Shown: positions 1 to 8,273, counted from the first letter of the stretch. The stretch: 35,299 nt of DNA from BQJD01 sp965652415 (GCA_965652415.1 CBFGVH010000017.1:1-35299), one strand, 5' to 3'. Numbers and translations are program-made. The notes: generated by a model from the sequence alone, not told the origin.

Positions 1-108
1 GCCGAGGACACCCGCGAGGTGCGGGCCGCACCGGGCGTGAAGTTCACGCCGCTGGCGCTCGATGAACTCAGGCGCCGCGGCATCAAGGTGATGAGGGAAA
101 GGAAATGA
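1..108 (+). CDS. C-terminal end of an unidentified BMC-locus protein (5' truncated)
   Basis: Frame 1 is open from the window edge and stops with TGA at 106-108, leaving 35 residues that end in a basic tail (MRERK). The segment FTPLALDELRRRGIKV resembles short TPxAxxxLxxRGI motifs that I associate with proteins of ethanolamine and propanediol microcompartments, but it is too short to name a family. Its stop overlaps the start of the vertex-protein gene as ATGA at 105-108, so the two are translationally coupled. It is probably a member of the same microcompartment operon. Function unknown. Confidence 0.7.
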   Translation, partial: AEDTREVRAAPGVKFTPLALDELRRRGIKVMRERK

Positions 109-347
109 TCAAGGGCCGCGTGGTCGGCAGAATCTGGTCGACCAAACACATTGAAACCCTGCCGACCGGCGCGCTGCTCGACGTCGAACTCGAGAACGGC
201 AGCCGCATGGTCGCCCTCGACGTGCTCGGCTGCGGCGAGGGCGAGGCCGTGCTGGTGACCACGGGATCCGTGGCAGCGTCCTATTTCACCAAGATTCGCG
301 CGCCCGTCGACGCGCTGATCATCGGTTCCATCGACGAGGAGACGTAG
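105..347 (+). CDS. BMC vertex (pentamer) protein, EutN/CcmL family
   Basis: This 80-residue protein has the length and pattern of BMC-P proteins. These form pentamers that close the twelve corners of the icosahedral microcompartment shell. Family hallmarks are visible: an N-terminal GRVVGRIWSTK strand, the central VALDVLGCGEGEAVLVTTGS segment, and the C-terminal PVDALIIGSID segment typical of EutN, PduN and CcmL. A purine-rich ribosome site (GAGGGAAAGGAA) lies directly before the ATG. The gene overlaps the preceding stop and is followed two bases later by a possible start of the hexamer gene, so it sits inside a shell operon. The family call is firm; which compartment type it closes cannot be told from this protein. 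Confidence 0.93.
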   Translation: MIKGRVVGRIWSTKHIETLPTGALLDVELENGSRMVALDVLGCGEGEAVLVTTGSVAASYFTKIRAPVDALIIGSIDEET

Positions 348-349
348 CC

Positions 350-730
350 ATGGCCGCTAGTCGAAAGTCCACGAATACGACGGCACGCGCTGGCGTGCCG
401 CGTTCGCAAACCGGCCGCAAGGCCATTTCAACCCCGGGAGTGACTGACATGTCGAACAATGCGCTTGGAATGATCGAGACCAAGGGTTACGTCGCGGCTC
501 TCGCCGCCGCCGATTCCATGGTCAAGGCCGCCAACGTGACCATCGTGGCGCGCGAGGAGGTCGGCGACGGACTGGTCTCGGTGATCATCCGCGGCGACGT
601 CGGCGCGGTGAAGGCCGCGACCGAGGCCGGTGCCGAGACCGCCAACCAGGTCGGCGAGCTGGTGTCGGTGCACGTGATTCCGCGGCCCCACAGCGATCTC
701 GGCAACGTGTTCGCCGCCGCCAAGTCGTAG
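350..730 (+). CDS. BMC hexameric shell protein (BMC-H, PduA/EutM-like) with two possible starts
   Basis: Residues 34 onward (ATG at 449) are a canonical 93-residue single BMC domain, with GMIETKGYVAALAAADSMVKAA at the start region and a RGDVGAVKAATEAGA helix. Six copies tile the facets of a shell and form a central pore. The pore-loop position that reads KIGSG in PduA reads EVGDG here, putting an aspartate at the pore. Two starts are plausible. ATG at 350 has GAGGAG at 336-341 and adds a basic, Ser/Thr/Ala-rich 33-residue extension. ATG at 449 has GGGAG at 435-439 and gives the usual length. Both may be used. I give the longer form. The family call is very secure, the start is not. Confidence 0.92.
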   Translation: MAASRKSTNTTARAGVPRSQTGRKAISTPGVTDMSNNALGMIETKGYVAALAAADSMVKAANVTIVAREEVGDGLVSVIIRGDVGAVKAATEAGAETANQVGELVSVHVIPRPHSDLGNVFAAAKS

Positions 731-773
731 CGGCGGGTCTCGCGAAGGCGGCAACGACGAGGAGCGACAAGGC

Positions 774-1406
774 ATGACCGAACTTCGGGTATACCTGCCG
801 ATTCACGATCTTCAGCCCCAGTTCGCGGCGTATCTCAGTACGCCGCTTCGGGCCCGGGGCTACCCGCCGTTCGTGGGCGAGCACAGTCTCATCATCGAGG
901 TATCGCCGGCGCTGGCGATCCACCGAATCTGCGACCTGGCGGTGAAAGCGGCGCCGGAAATGGAGCCGGGGATCCTGTTCACCGAGCGCCAGTTCGGCCT
1001 GCTCGAGCTGCATTCGCGCAGCAAGGACGAACTGGCGGGGGCGGGCAGGGCGATACTGGACGGCATCGGCGCGTTGGCGACCGACCAGCTCGCGCCGGTG
1101 GTCCTGTTTCACGACATCATCGAGAACCTGTCCGATCAGCACGCGATCATCCTCAACCGCAGCCGCTCGGCGTCGATGCTGATCCCGGGCTCGTCCCTTT
1201 TGGTCTACGAGATGATGCCGGCCCTGTTCGCCTGCGTCGCCGCCAACGAGGCCGAACGCGCCGCGCCCGGCGTGGTGCTCAACGACGTGCAGATGATCGG
1301 CGCCAGCGGTCGGGTGTTCCTGTCCGGGGACACCCGAGACCTCGAGGTCGCGCGCGAGGCGATCTCCCGAGTGCTGGCGGCCGTCGAGGGGCGAAGGTCG
1401 ACATGA
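774..1406 (+). CDS. Tandem-domain BMC shell protein (BMC-T, EutL-like)
   Basis: The protein has 210 residues, about the size of trimeric shell proteins that carry two circularly permuted BMC domains. The two halves show related patterns: ALAIHRICDLAVKAAPEMEPGILFTE around residues 47-72, and LLVYEMMPALFACVAANEAERAAPGVVL followed by GASGRVFLSGDTRDLEVAREAI in the second half. The similarity is weaker than for the hexamer, so the call also rests on context between shell genes and a lumen-type enzyme. Trimers of this type often carry large gated pores for cofactors or bulky metabolites. GAGGAG lies about 10 bases before the ATG. The 3' end overlaps the hydrolase start as ATGA (1403-1406). Confidence 0.75.
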   Translation: MTELRVYLPIHDLQPQFAAYLSTPLRARGYPPFVGEHSLIIEVSPALAIHRICDLAVKAAPEMEPGILFTERQFGLLELHSRSKDELAGAGRAILDGIGALATDQLAPVVLFHDIIENLSDQHAIILNRSRSASMLIPGSSLLVYEMMPALFACVAANEAERAAPGVVLNDVQMIGASGRVFLSGDTRDLEVAREAISRVLAAVEGRRST

Positions 1407-2071
1407 GCTGGAAGCACGCCTGGCGGTCCTTCTACTACGAGAAGGCGCCGCCGCCGGAAGACATCGAGATGCCCGTGGGGCAAACGGCCCTGCTGGTGAT
1501 CGACATCCAGAACACCTACCTCAACGTGCCCGACGACCCCGACGAGGCCCACCGCTGGGCCCCGTTCCGGGACCGTTTCAGCAACGTCGTGATTCCGAAC
1601 ACGGCGCGGCTGATTGCATTCTGCCGGCGCCGCGGCGTGGAGGTGATTTTCGCCCGCATCGCCTGCCAGACACTGGACGGTCGCGATCGTTCGCTGAGCC
1701 AGAAGAAGCCGGGCTTCAACAACGTTCTCCTGCCCAAGGACACCCGCGACAGCCACGTGGTCGACGAACTCGCGCCCGAAGGCGACGAGATCACGGTGAT
1801 GAAGACCACCGACAGTGCGCTCACCGGCACCAACCTGCGCCTGATCCTGCACAACCTCGGCATTCGCCACGTCATCTGCGCCGGCATCTTCACCGACCAG
1901 TGCGTGTCCTCGACGGTGCGCAGCCTCGCCGACGAGAGCTTCGAGGTGGTGGTGGTTGAGGACTGCTGCGCGGCGGCCACCGACGAGCTTCATCGCCACG
2001 AGCTGGAAGTGATCAACATGATCTACTGCCACGTCGTGTCGCTCGACGAAGTCGAGACCATGGTGCGATGA
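1403..2071 (+). CDS. Cysteine hydrolase, isochorismatase/N-carbamoyl-amidase superfamily
   Basis: This 222-residue protein has the Asp-Lys-Cys triad of the cysteine-hydrolase superfamily: D34 in LLVIDIQNTY, K134 in VMKTTDSALTGTNL and C167 in GIFTDQCVSSTVRSLAD. Relatives include ureidoacrylate amidohydrolase RutB, N-carbamoylsarcosine amidase, and biuret and triuret hydrolases, which split ureido or amide C-N bonds. The conserved TDQCV segment fits an amidohydrolase better than an isochorismatase. It is coupled by ATGA to the tandem shell gene, so it probably acts in or beside the microcompartment. I recall that some BMC loci of unknown function carry such hydrolases with nitrogen-heterocycle genes, but the core enzyme lies outside the window. 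The substrate cannot be assigned. Confidence 0.88.
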   Translation: MSWKHAWRSFYYEKAPPPEDIEMPVGQTALLVIDIQNTYLNVPDDPDEAHRWAPFRDRFSNVVIPNTARLIAFCRRRGVEVIFARIACQTLDGRDRSLSQKKPGFNNVLLPKDTRDSHVVDELAPEGDEITVMKTTDSALTGTNLRLILHNLGIRHVICAGIFTDQCVSSTVRSLADESFEVVVVEDCCAAATDELHRHELEVINMIYCHVVSLDEVETMVR

Positions 2072-2083
2072 ACGGCGGCTCGC

Positions 2084-2794
2084 TCAGCGCCGGCGGCACA
2101 GGGTGACGAAGTTCTCGATCAGACGGTAGCCCGCCGACTCCGGGGCGTAGCGATGCTCCAGTTCGGGACGGATGCTGCGCCAGCTCGGACCCAGGGTTTC
2201 GGCGGTGGCCTCCGGGTGAAACTGGGTCGAGTACCAGTCGCCGGGGTAGGCGAGCGCGGCGCAGGGCAGCCGCGGATGGGTGGCGAGCAACCGCGCGCCG
2301 CGGGGCACGTCGACGACGTGCTCGCCGTTGGCGAAATGGAACGACGGATCGTCGCCGAGCCGATCGAACAGGCCGCTTTGACGGCCGGCGTCCGTGAGCT
2401 GCACGGCCTCGGTGCCCGCGATCGGCTCGACACCCACCGACTCCACCCGGGCGCCGTGGTGCGCGGCCAGCATCTGGTGGCCGCCGCAGATGGCGAGCAG
2501 CGGCTTGCCGGCGGCGGCGAGTTCGTCCAGCCAGCGATACACGGCGCGCTGCCAGGGGAAGTCGTCGTGCACCGAGTTGTAGCTGCCGCCGAGCACGAAT
2601 ATGTCGGCGCCCGCCGGGTCGGGAGCCGGATCGCCGTGCGACACCCGCACACCCCGGATGGCCACGTCGGGCAGGGATGAAAACGTGTCGATGAACCAGC
2701 GGCACTCGTCGTCGCCGCCGACGTGGTCGTACACCGACGCGCAATAGGTGCCCGGTTCGCCGAGGATGGAAACGAAGGTCAGTTCGAGCGGCAT
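2084..2794 (-). CDS. Class I glutamine amidotransferase-like protein
   Basis: The 236-residue protein is a stand-alone GATase1 domain. The nucleophile is C103 in LLAICGGHQML, and the His-Glu partners are H193 and E195 in STQFHPEAT. This completes the triad that releases ammonia from glutamine or cleaves gamma-glutamyl amides. The elbow reads CGGHQ rather than the common CLGHQ. No synthetase domain is fused, so it may serve a separate partner or act as a gamma-glutamyl hydrolase of the PuuD type. It lies 24 bases downstream of the persulfide dioxygenase gene on the same strand, so they probably form an operon. A link to glutathione (gamma-glutamyl) sulfur chemistry is possible but inferred. 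It converges with the hydrolase gene 12 bases away. Confidence 0.85.
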   Translation of the reverse strand: MPLELTFVSILGEPGTYCASVYDHVGGDDECRWFIDTFSSLPDVAIRGVRVSHGDPAPDPAGADIFVLGGSYNSVHDDFPWQRAVYRWLDELAAAGKPLLAICGGHQMLAAHHGARVESVGVEPIAGTEAVQLTDAGRQSGLFDRLGDDPSFHFANGEHVVDVPRGARLLATHPRLPCAALAYPGDWYSTQFHPEATAETLGPSWRSIRPELEHRYAPESAGYRLIENFVTLCRRR

Positions 2795-2818
2795 GTTCAG
2801 GGGTCCTTTACCTTCGAC

Positions 2819-3889
2819 CTAGCGGACGCCTTCCACCGGCAGCTGCCGGGCGCGCCAGCGCAGCATGCCGCCGGCCATGTTGGCGACGTCCTCGAAGCCG
2901 GCCTTCTTGAGCAGCACCACCGCCTGGGCGGAACGGGCGCCGGAGCGGCAGACGGTGACCACGGGCCTGTCCTTCGACAATTCCTCCGAGCGCGACAGGA
3001 GCTCGGCGAGCGGAATCGGCATCGACCCCGGCACGTGGCCGAGCGGCCCGTTGAACTCCTCGCGTCCGCGCACGTCGACGACCTGGAAATCGGCACCGTG
3101 CTCCTCGACCCACTCGGGCTCGATCTCCCAGAAGCCCGCGAAGGTGAAGGTCAACGGCGCCCATCCCGGCTCGGCCTCTAGCAGGGAGTCGTCGGCGGGC
3201 TTGCCGCACACCATGTTGGCCGGCAGCGCCGCGTCGATCTGCTTGGGATGGGGCAGGTTGAGGTTCTCCATGTAGCCGGCGAAGTCCTCCGCACCGATGT
3301 CGCCGCCGAGGCGCGGGTTGAAGGCGCGCTCCTCGGCGATGCTCGACACCGTCAGCCCGCGGTAGTCGTGCGCCGGGTAGACGAGGCAGGTCTCGGGCAG
3401 GGTGAACAGCTTCATGCGCACCGATTCGTACAGCCGGCGGGCGCTGCCCTGCTGGAAGTCGGTACGGCCGCAGCCGCGGATCATCAGGGCGTCGCCGGTG
3501 AACACCTTGCTCTCGTCGTCGAGCACGAAGCTCATGCAGCCGTCGGTGTGGCCGGGCGTGGCGCGGGCGGTGATGAACCTGTCACCGAACGATATCCGGT
3601 CGCCCTCGGCGACCTGGATGTCGGCGCCCTCGGCGCCGCTTGCCGCGGACACCGCGATGCGGCTGCCGAGCCGGTGCCGGTGCAGCCAGGCCGCGGTGAT
3701 GTGATCGGCGTGGGCATGGGTGTCGACGGTGGCCACCAGCTTCAGCTTCAGTTCGTTGATCAGCGCCGCGTCGCGCGCGGCTTGCTCGAACACGGGATCG
3801 ATGAGGATCGCCTCGGCCGAGCGGCTCTCGGCGAGAAGGTAGGTGTAGGTGGACGATTGCGGGTCGAAGAGTTGGCGGAATATCAGCAT
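2819..3889 (-). CDS. Persulfide dioxygenase-rhodanese fusion (ETHE1-like)
   Basis: From ATG at 3889 (GGGAG seven bases upstream) this is 356 residues. The N-terminal metallo-beta-lactamase domain has THAHADH at residues 57-63, then TPGHTDGC, FTGDALMIRGCGRTDF and YPAHDY, the iron-binding set of ETHE1. That enzyme oxidises glutathione persulfide to sulfite and glutathione. The C-terminal rhodanese domain has its catalytic cysteine in TVCRSGARS and can move sulfane sulfur to or from thiols. Such fusions are known in proteobacteria and couple persulfide formation with oxidation. An in-frame ATG at 3988 would add 33 residues that look unlike the family, and I reject it. The cytoplasm is the likely location. 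It has its own promoter (3974-4001). Confidence 0.92.
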   Translation of the reverse strand: MLIFRQLFDPQSSTYTYLLAESRSAEAILIDPVFEQAARDAALINELKLKLVATVDTHAHADHITAAWLHRHRLGSRIAVSAASGAEGADIQVAEGDRISFGDRFITARATPGHTDGCMSFVLDDESKVFTGDALMIRGCGRTDFQQGSARRLYESVRMKLFTLPETCLVYPAHDYRGLTVSSIAEERAFNPRLGGDIGAEDFAGYMENLNLPHPKQIDAALPANMVCGKPADDSLLEAEPGWAPLTFTFAGFWEIEPEWVEEHGADFQVVDVRGREEFNGPLGHVPGSMPIPLAELLSRSEELSKDRPVVTVCRSGARSAQAVVLLKKAGFEDVANMAGGMLRWRARQLPVEGVR

Positions 3890-3973
3890 GGCGCTCCCGG
3901 TCGAGGTCTGGTGGCGAGGGCGTTCTCCGGGCGCTTGACGAATGACGAAGCCCCGGGTCCGAAGTTCCGCTAG

Positions 3974-4001
3974 CTTATCGGGGCTCAAGGCGGATTTTCA
4001 A
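3974..4001 (-). promoter_or_regulatory. Probable sigma-70 promoter of the persulfide dioxygenase operon
   Basis: Read on the minus strand there is TTGAAA (plus-strand 3996-4001), a 16-base spacer and GATAAG (3974-3979). The leader to the ATG at 3889 would be about 78 bases. A small perfect hairpin, CGGATT-TTC-AATCCG at 3991-4005, overlaps the -35 and lies just past the permease stop. The spacer length and -10 are imperfect, so this is a candidate only. Confidence 0.4.
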
Positions 4002-4007
4002 TCCGGA

Positions 4008-5735
4008 TCAGACGTCCCTGCGCGCGGCGTACACCTGGAACGGGACCGCCACCAGCAGCAGGGCGCCCATGAGCAGCACCGACAGGGCCGCCGTACCGGT
4101 CAGGTCGGGAAACTCCCACAGGTTCCAAAGCGCGGTGGCGACCACGATGTTGGAGGTGGTCATGAGCATGAGGGGTACCGTGAGGTCGCGTGCCGAGTGG
4201 GCGAGCACCCAGATCCAGCCGTTGAGTATCTGCGGCCAGACCAGCGGAAAGGTGACGAGGCGCAGGGACTTCCACCACGAGGCGCCGCTCATCATGGCGG
4301 CATCGCCCAGTTCCCGGTGGATCTGCATCAGGGCGCTGGCCATGGTGCGGGTGCCGAAGGCGAGGAAGATCGTCGAGTGCGACAGCACGAGGATCCACAC
4401 CGTGCCGTAGATCGGGGTGCGGATGTAAAGCAGCAGCACCGCCAATACCAACACGATCGGGGGAATCGCCATGGGCAGGAACGAGAGCACGTCCAGCGCG
4501 CGGCCGAGCCGATGGTTGGAGCGGACCGTGAACCAGCCGATCAGGCACGACAGCAGCATCACGAAGGTGGCGCTGGCGAGCACCATGACGATCGTGTTGA
4601 CGATGGCGCGGATCACGACCGGGTTGTCGACGATGCGCTCGAAAGTGGCCAGCGTCATGGTCGAGAACCCGGCGATGCTCGGAGTTTCGTAGCCGGTGTG
4701 CAGGCTGACCCAGAGCAGGATCCAGATGGGCAGGCTCATGACCAGGAAGTACGTGCCGACCAGCAGCACGATCGGCAACCGCCAGCGGCCGAGGTTGATC
4801 CGCCGCGGCCGAAACGCCTTGCCGGTCACCACCCGGTAGCGCTCGCCGGAGCGGGTGAAGCGCAGGTAGATCCACATCAGGCCGATGGCGAGCACCAGCA
4901 GCACCACGCCGAACGCCGCGGCGAGGCCGTAATTGGGCATGCCGTTGACCGGCGTCGACAGCAGGTACACCCGCGTGCTCAGCACCGGCACGCCGGCGGT
5001 CAGGCCGATGATGACCGGCAGGTCGAAGGTCTGCACCACCGCCATGAACATGTAGATGCCGACCGAGAGCAGTCCCGGAAGCAGCAGGGGCAGGGTGATG
5101 CGCGTCACCGTGACCGCCGGGCCGCCGCCGAGCACCCGCGACGCCTGCTCGAGCTGCGGGTCCATGTTGCGCAACAGGCCGGAGATCATCACGTAGGCCG
5201 TCGGTACCACGGCGAAGGCGGTCACCACGACCAGGGTCCAGAACGAGTAGACCGTGAAGATGTAACCGCGAACATCGAACAACTCGCGATACAGCACGTT
5301 GAGCGCCCCGTTGCCGGGGTTGAGCAGCAGGATCCAGCCGAAGCCGACCACCACGGCGGGAGCCGCCATCCACGAGAACATGAATACGCGGATGGCGAAA
5401 GCGCCCGGCATGTCGGTGCGCTCGGTGCACCATGCGATGAAGGTGGCGACAGCGACGCCCAGCGCCATGCTGGACAGGGCGTACACCATGGTGTTGAACA
5501 CCAGGCGCGCGGTGCTGGAGCTGACCAGCAGCGTGACGAAGTTGGCCAGCGTGACCGCCCAGGACTCGAGCGGCATGCTGTCGGCCGGGGTGAAGCTGGC
5601 GCGAATGAGCACCACCACCGGGCCGAGCACGAGCGCGGCGACGACCACCGTGAGCACAGCCAGGACGGCGTTCTGCTGGGTGGCGCCGAGGCGCAGGCGG
5701 CGCATGCCGGCGCGGGCGGCCGACTGCGCGGTCAC
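4008..5735 (-). CDS. ABC importer permease, fused two-half type (FbpB/ThiP-like)
   Basis: This is an integral inner-membrane protein of 575 residues made of two homologous permease halves, each with about six hydrophobic segments. This arrangement is seen in Fe(III), thiamine and 2-aminoethylphosphonate importers. I chose the GTG at 5735 because it overlaps the ATPase stop as GTGA (5732-5735). An ATG at 5789 would overlap the ATPase by 58 bases and adds a basic leader unlike the family. The last gene of the importer operon, it would form the channel with the ATPase below and receive substrate from the periplasmic protein encoded first. The substrate cannot be read from the sequence. The shared operator with the CoA-ligase operon suggests an organic substrate rather than iron. 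Confidence 0.92.
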   Translation of the reverse strand: MTAQSAARAGMRRLRLGATQQNAVLAVLTVVVAALVLGPVVVLIRASFTPADSMPLESWAVTLANFVTLLVSSSTARLVFNTMVYALSSMALGVAVATFIAWCTERTDMPGAFAIRVFMFSWMAAPAVVVGFGWILLLNPGNGALNVLYRELFDVRGYIFTVYSFWTLVVVTAFAVVPTAYVMISGLLRNMDPQLEQASRVLGGGPAVTVTRITLPLLLPGLLSVGIYMFMAVVQTFDLPVIIGLTAGVPVLSTRVYLLSTPVNGMPNYGLAAAFGVVLLVLAIGLMWIYLRFTRSGERYRVVTGKAFRPRRINLGRWRLPIVLLVGTYFLVMSLPIWILLWVSLHTGYETPSIAGFSTMTLATFERIVDNPVVIRAIVNTIVMVLASATFVMLLSCLIGWFTVRSNHRLGRALDVLSFLPMAIPPIVLVLAVLLLYIRTPIYGTVWILVLSHSTIFLAFGTRTMASALMQIHRELGDAAMMSGASWWKSLRLVTFPLVWPQILNGWIWVLAHSARDLTVPLMLMTTSNIVVATALWNLWEFPDLTGTAALSVLLMGALLLVAVPFQVYAARRDV

Positions 5736-6865
5736 GGTCGTTGGCTCCCGGATGCGGCTTCGGCGGCGGCCGGAACCGCGGTGCACCACTCCCCGGGGAT
5801 GTGCACCACCATCGTCGAGCCGACGTCGACGTCGGTGAAAGGCGTCAGCGACAGGTGAAGCAGCTGCTCGCCGACTCGCGCCTCGACGTCCAGCTGGTCG
5901 CCGAGAAAAGATTTCGACGCGATTACGGCCTCGTACGTGTTGGCGGCGGGATCGGCTGCCGTCCCCGGCGAGGCGAAGGACACCGCTCGCGGGTGAATCA
6001 CCACCACGACCTGGGCGCCGGTGTGAAGTTCCTCGCCAGCCGCGCAGCGGATCGGGCCGAGCGCGCTGTCGACGATCACCTCGGGACCGACCTCGCGTAC
6101 CCGTCCCGGCACCAGGTTGTTCTGGCCGATGAACTCGGCGACGAAGGCGTTGCGCGGCCGCATGCAGATATCGCGCGGGCCGCCTTCCTGCACGATCAGG
6201 CCGTGCTCCATGAGCACGATACGGTCGGACATGCCGAGCGCCTCGACCTGGTCGTGGGTGACGAATATGGTGGTCGTGCCGAGCCGCTTGACGAGGCTTC
6301 GAAGTTCGCTGCGCATGGCGTCGCGCAGGCGGGCGTCGAGATTGCTGAGCGGCTCGTCCAGGAGCAGCAGCGTCGGCTCGTGTACCATGGCGCGGGCGAG
6401 GGCAACGCGCTGCTGCTGTCCGCCACTGAGAAGAGGCGCAGGGCGACTGGCGAGATGCCCGAGTTCCACCATTTCAAGGGCGTTGATCACGCGCTTGCGC
6501 ACTTCGGCCGCGGGCCGCCGCGTGACGCCGTGCACGACGGGGAAGGCGACGTTGTCGTAGACGGTCATGTGCGGCCAGATGGCGTAGGACTGGAACACCA
6601 TGCCGAGTCCGCGCCGGTTGGCGGCCACGCTGATGCCGTCGGCCGCGGAGAAGACCGTGCGGCCGTTGATGGCGATGCTGCCGCTGTCCGGTTCCTCGAG
6701 GCCCGCGATGCATTGCAGCGTGGTGGTCTTGCCGCAGCCGCTTGGACCGAGCAGGGTGAAGAACTCGCCCTCGTTGACGGTGAACGACACCCCCTTGAGC
6801 GCCGGCTCCGGGCGGCCGCTCTCGCGCGAAGGGTAGGTCTTGGTCAGGCTGTCGAGCTGGAGCAT
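5732..6865 (-). CDS. ABC importer ATPase (Fe3+/spermidine/putrescine type, with C-terminal TOBE-like domain)
   Basis: From ATG at 6865 the protein has 377 residues. Walker A is GPSGCGKTT at 40-48. The Q-loop (GMVFQSYAIWPHMTVYDNV), signature LSGGQQQRVALARA, Walker B LLLLDEPLSNLDA and the switch histidine (FVTHDQVEA) are all present, so it should be an active importer ATPase. The last 130 residues match the regulatory OB-fold/TOBE extension of the PotA/FbpC group. Upstream in-frame ATG codons give a basic, Arg-rich leader that I take to be non-coding. The 3' end overlaps the permease start. The gene follows the binding-protein gene with a spacing of 123 bases. Confidence 0.95.
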   Translation of the reverse strand: MLQLDSLTKTYPSRESGRPEPALKGVSFTVNEGEFFTLLGPSGCGKTTTLQCIAGLEEPDSGSIAINGRTVFSAADGISVAANRRGLGMVFQSYAIWPHMTVYDNVAFPVVHGVTRRPAAEVRKRVINALEMVELGHLASRPAPLLSGGQQQRVALARAMVHEPTLLLLDEPLSNLDARLRDAMRSELRSLVKRLGTTTIFVTHDQVEALGMSDRIVLMEHGLIVQEGGPRDICMRPRNAFVAEFIGQNNLVPGRVREVGPEVIVDSALGPIRCAAGEELHTGAQVVVVIHPRAVSFASPGTAADPAANTYEAVIASKSFLGDQLDVEARVGEQLLHLSLTPFTDVDVGSTMVVHIPGEWCTAVPAAAEAASGSQRP

Positions 6866-6988
6866 GGTGCGAAGGCGCGGTCGTGACGGCGGGTCTTCGG
6901 TTTCGAGCGCGCGGCGGCGCGAACGGCGCGCGGCACCCGGCACGACGCCCGGATGCCGCGCGCGACGGTCACGCGCGGAAAACGCGGA

Positions 6989-8056
6989 TCACTGCGTCAT
7001 CATCGAGCTGATGCTGTCGCGGATCTCCTTGCCGTTGGCGATGTCCTCGATGGAGGTCTCGGTGAGGATGTTCACGCCCGTTTCCTCCTGCTGTGCCTTG
7101 TACATGGCGTTGAGGTCCGTGCGTTCGTCGAGGATGCGCGGCAGCGCCTCGTTGGCGTCGAGCAGGGACATGCCCTCGGCGGCGAGCCAGGCGCTGAACA
7201 GGCGGGCGGCATTGGGATGCGGCGCGCTTTCCGGCACGTAGATGTACAGCGTGGTCAGGGGCACGTAGTCGTCGAACAGGCGAAACTCGAGTCCGTCGAC
7301 ACGCGCGACCTGGTGGAACGAGGAGATGCCGACCGGCGCCTGGCCGACTTCCACGGCGCGGGTGGCGGCGGCGGTGCCGCGCTCGAGCACCGGCGAGTTG
7401 TCGAGCACGCGGCGGGCGAAGTCGAGGGTGGCGTCGCGGCCGATCACGAACGAGTAGTACTCGATGGGATACAGGCCGAGCGCATTGACCGCGAAGCGGC
7501 CCTTCCACTCGGGTGCGGTCAGCTCCTCGTAGGTGCCGGGCAGCTCGTCCTCGCCGATCAGGTTCGGGTTGTACGCGAGGCCGTAGGCCGCGTCGCCGAT
7601 GGCGAGCGCGGCGCCGCGGATCGACTCCATGGCGGAATCGACGATGCCGCCGATGGCCGGCAGTTCCTCGCCGAACACTTCCGCCCAGGGCCAGGGCTTG
7701 ATGATGTCCTCGTTCAGCACGGTCGACACCTCGACCGGTCCGCCGGAGCCGACGATGTCGATGGAACCCTCGGTGCGGTCCTTCTCGGCGATGAGCCGGG
7801 TGTTGGTCTGCACCGAGCTGTTGGGAATCCACTCGACGACGAGGTCGAGGCCGAAGCGCTTGTTGAAGGCCTCGGCGAGCATGGCGTGGGATTCGGGCTT
7901 GCCGGGGCTGCTGACGACAGCCACCACGCGGCCCTCCTGTTTCGCGCCCTCGAGGATGGACTCGAACGTGGGCGCCTGGGCGGCGGCGTTGGCCGCCAGG
8001 GAAAGTCCGGCGACGGCGATGATGGTGCCGGGCAACCGGGTGCATGCAGGTTTCAT
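6989..8056 (-). CDS. Periplasmic substrate-binding protein of the ABC importer (family 1, FbpA/FutA-like)
   Basis: The protein has 355 residues with a clear Sec signal peptide (a basic start, a hydrophobic stretch TIIAVAGLSLAANA and a likely cut after AAAQA). The mature part has the layout of family 1 extracellular binding proteins: ILEGAKQEGRVVAVVSSPG near the start, the central GAALAIGDAAYGLAYNPNLI and HPNAARLFSAWLAAEGM near the end. Relatives bind ferric iron, thiamine or phosphonates. A YY pair lies in LGLYPIEYYSF, but I cannot show an iron-binding set. GGAGGA lies eight bases before the ATG. It is the first gene of the importer operon, downstream of the operator-bearing promoter at 8244-8283. 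Confidence 0.9.
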   Translation of the reverse strand: MKPACTRLPGTIIAVAGLSLAANAAAQAPTFESILEGAKQEGRVVAVVSSPGKPESHAMLAEAFNKRFGLDLVVEWIPNSSVQTNTRLIAEKDRTEGSIDIVGSGGPVEVSTVLNEDIIKPWPWAEVFGEELPAIGGIVDSAMESIRGAALAIGDAAYGLAYNPNLIGEDELPGTYEELTAPEWKGRFAVNALGLYPIEYYSFVIGRDATLDFARRVLDNSPVLERGTAAATRAVEVGQAPVGISSFHQVARVDGLEFRLFDDYVPLTTLYIYVPESAPHPNAARLFSAWLAAEGMSLLDANEALPRILDERTDLNAMYKAQQEETGVNILTETSIEDIANGKEIRDSISSMMTQ

Positions 8057-8243
8057 AAGCGGGTCCTCCAGGGCGATCTCGCCCGTTCACAGTCTGACTT
8101 GTGCAATTCCGCGGGTGCCCGGTCCGCCGTGCGGATCGCTCTCGTGAGCCGGCAAGCCGGGCTCGGCGATTGTTCCGGGTGCCGGCGCGCGACCGGAGCC
8201 GCGTACCGGGGCGTCTCGCCCCGCGGGTTCGACGCTCGCGAGT

Positions 8244-8273
8244 GTTATATCATGCGTCGACACCTATGTCGAA
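8244..8273 (-). promoter_or_regulatory. Probable sigma-70 promoter of the ABC importer operon
   Basis: On the minus strand TTCGAC (plus 8268-8273), an 18-base spacer and TATAAC (plus 8244-8249) form a good promoter in a GC-rich background. Transcription would start near 8237, leaving a long leader of about 180 bases before the binding-protein ATG at 8056. The -35 sits inside the middle half-site of the operator at 8257-8282, so a bound repressor would block polymerase. Confidence 0.55.

Noticed and set aside
3942..5858. Long plus-strand open frame opposite the permease
   Set aside because: Gln/His/Arg-rich composition typical of the antisense frame of a GC-rich gene; the minus strand carries a well-recognised ABC permease.
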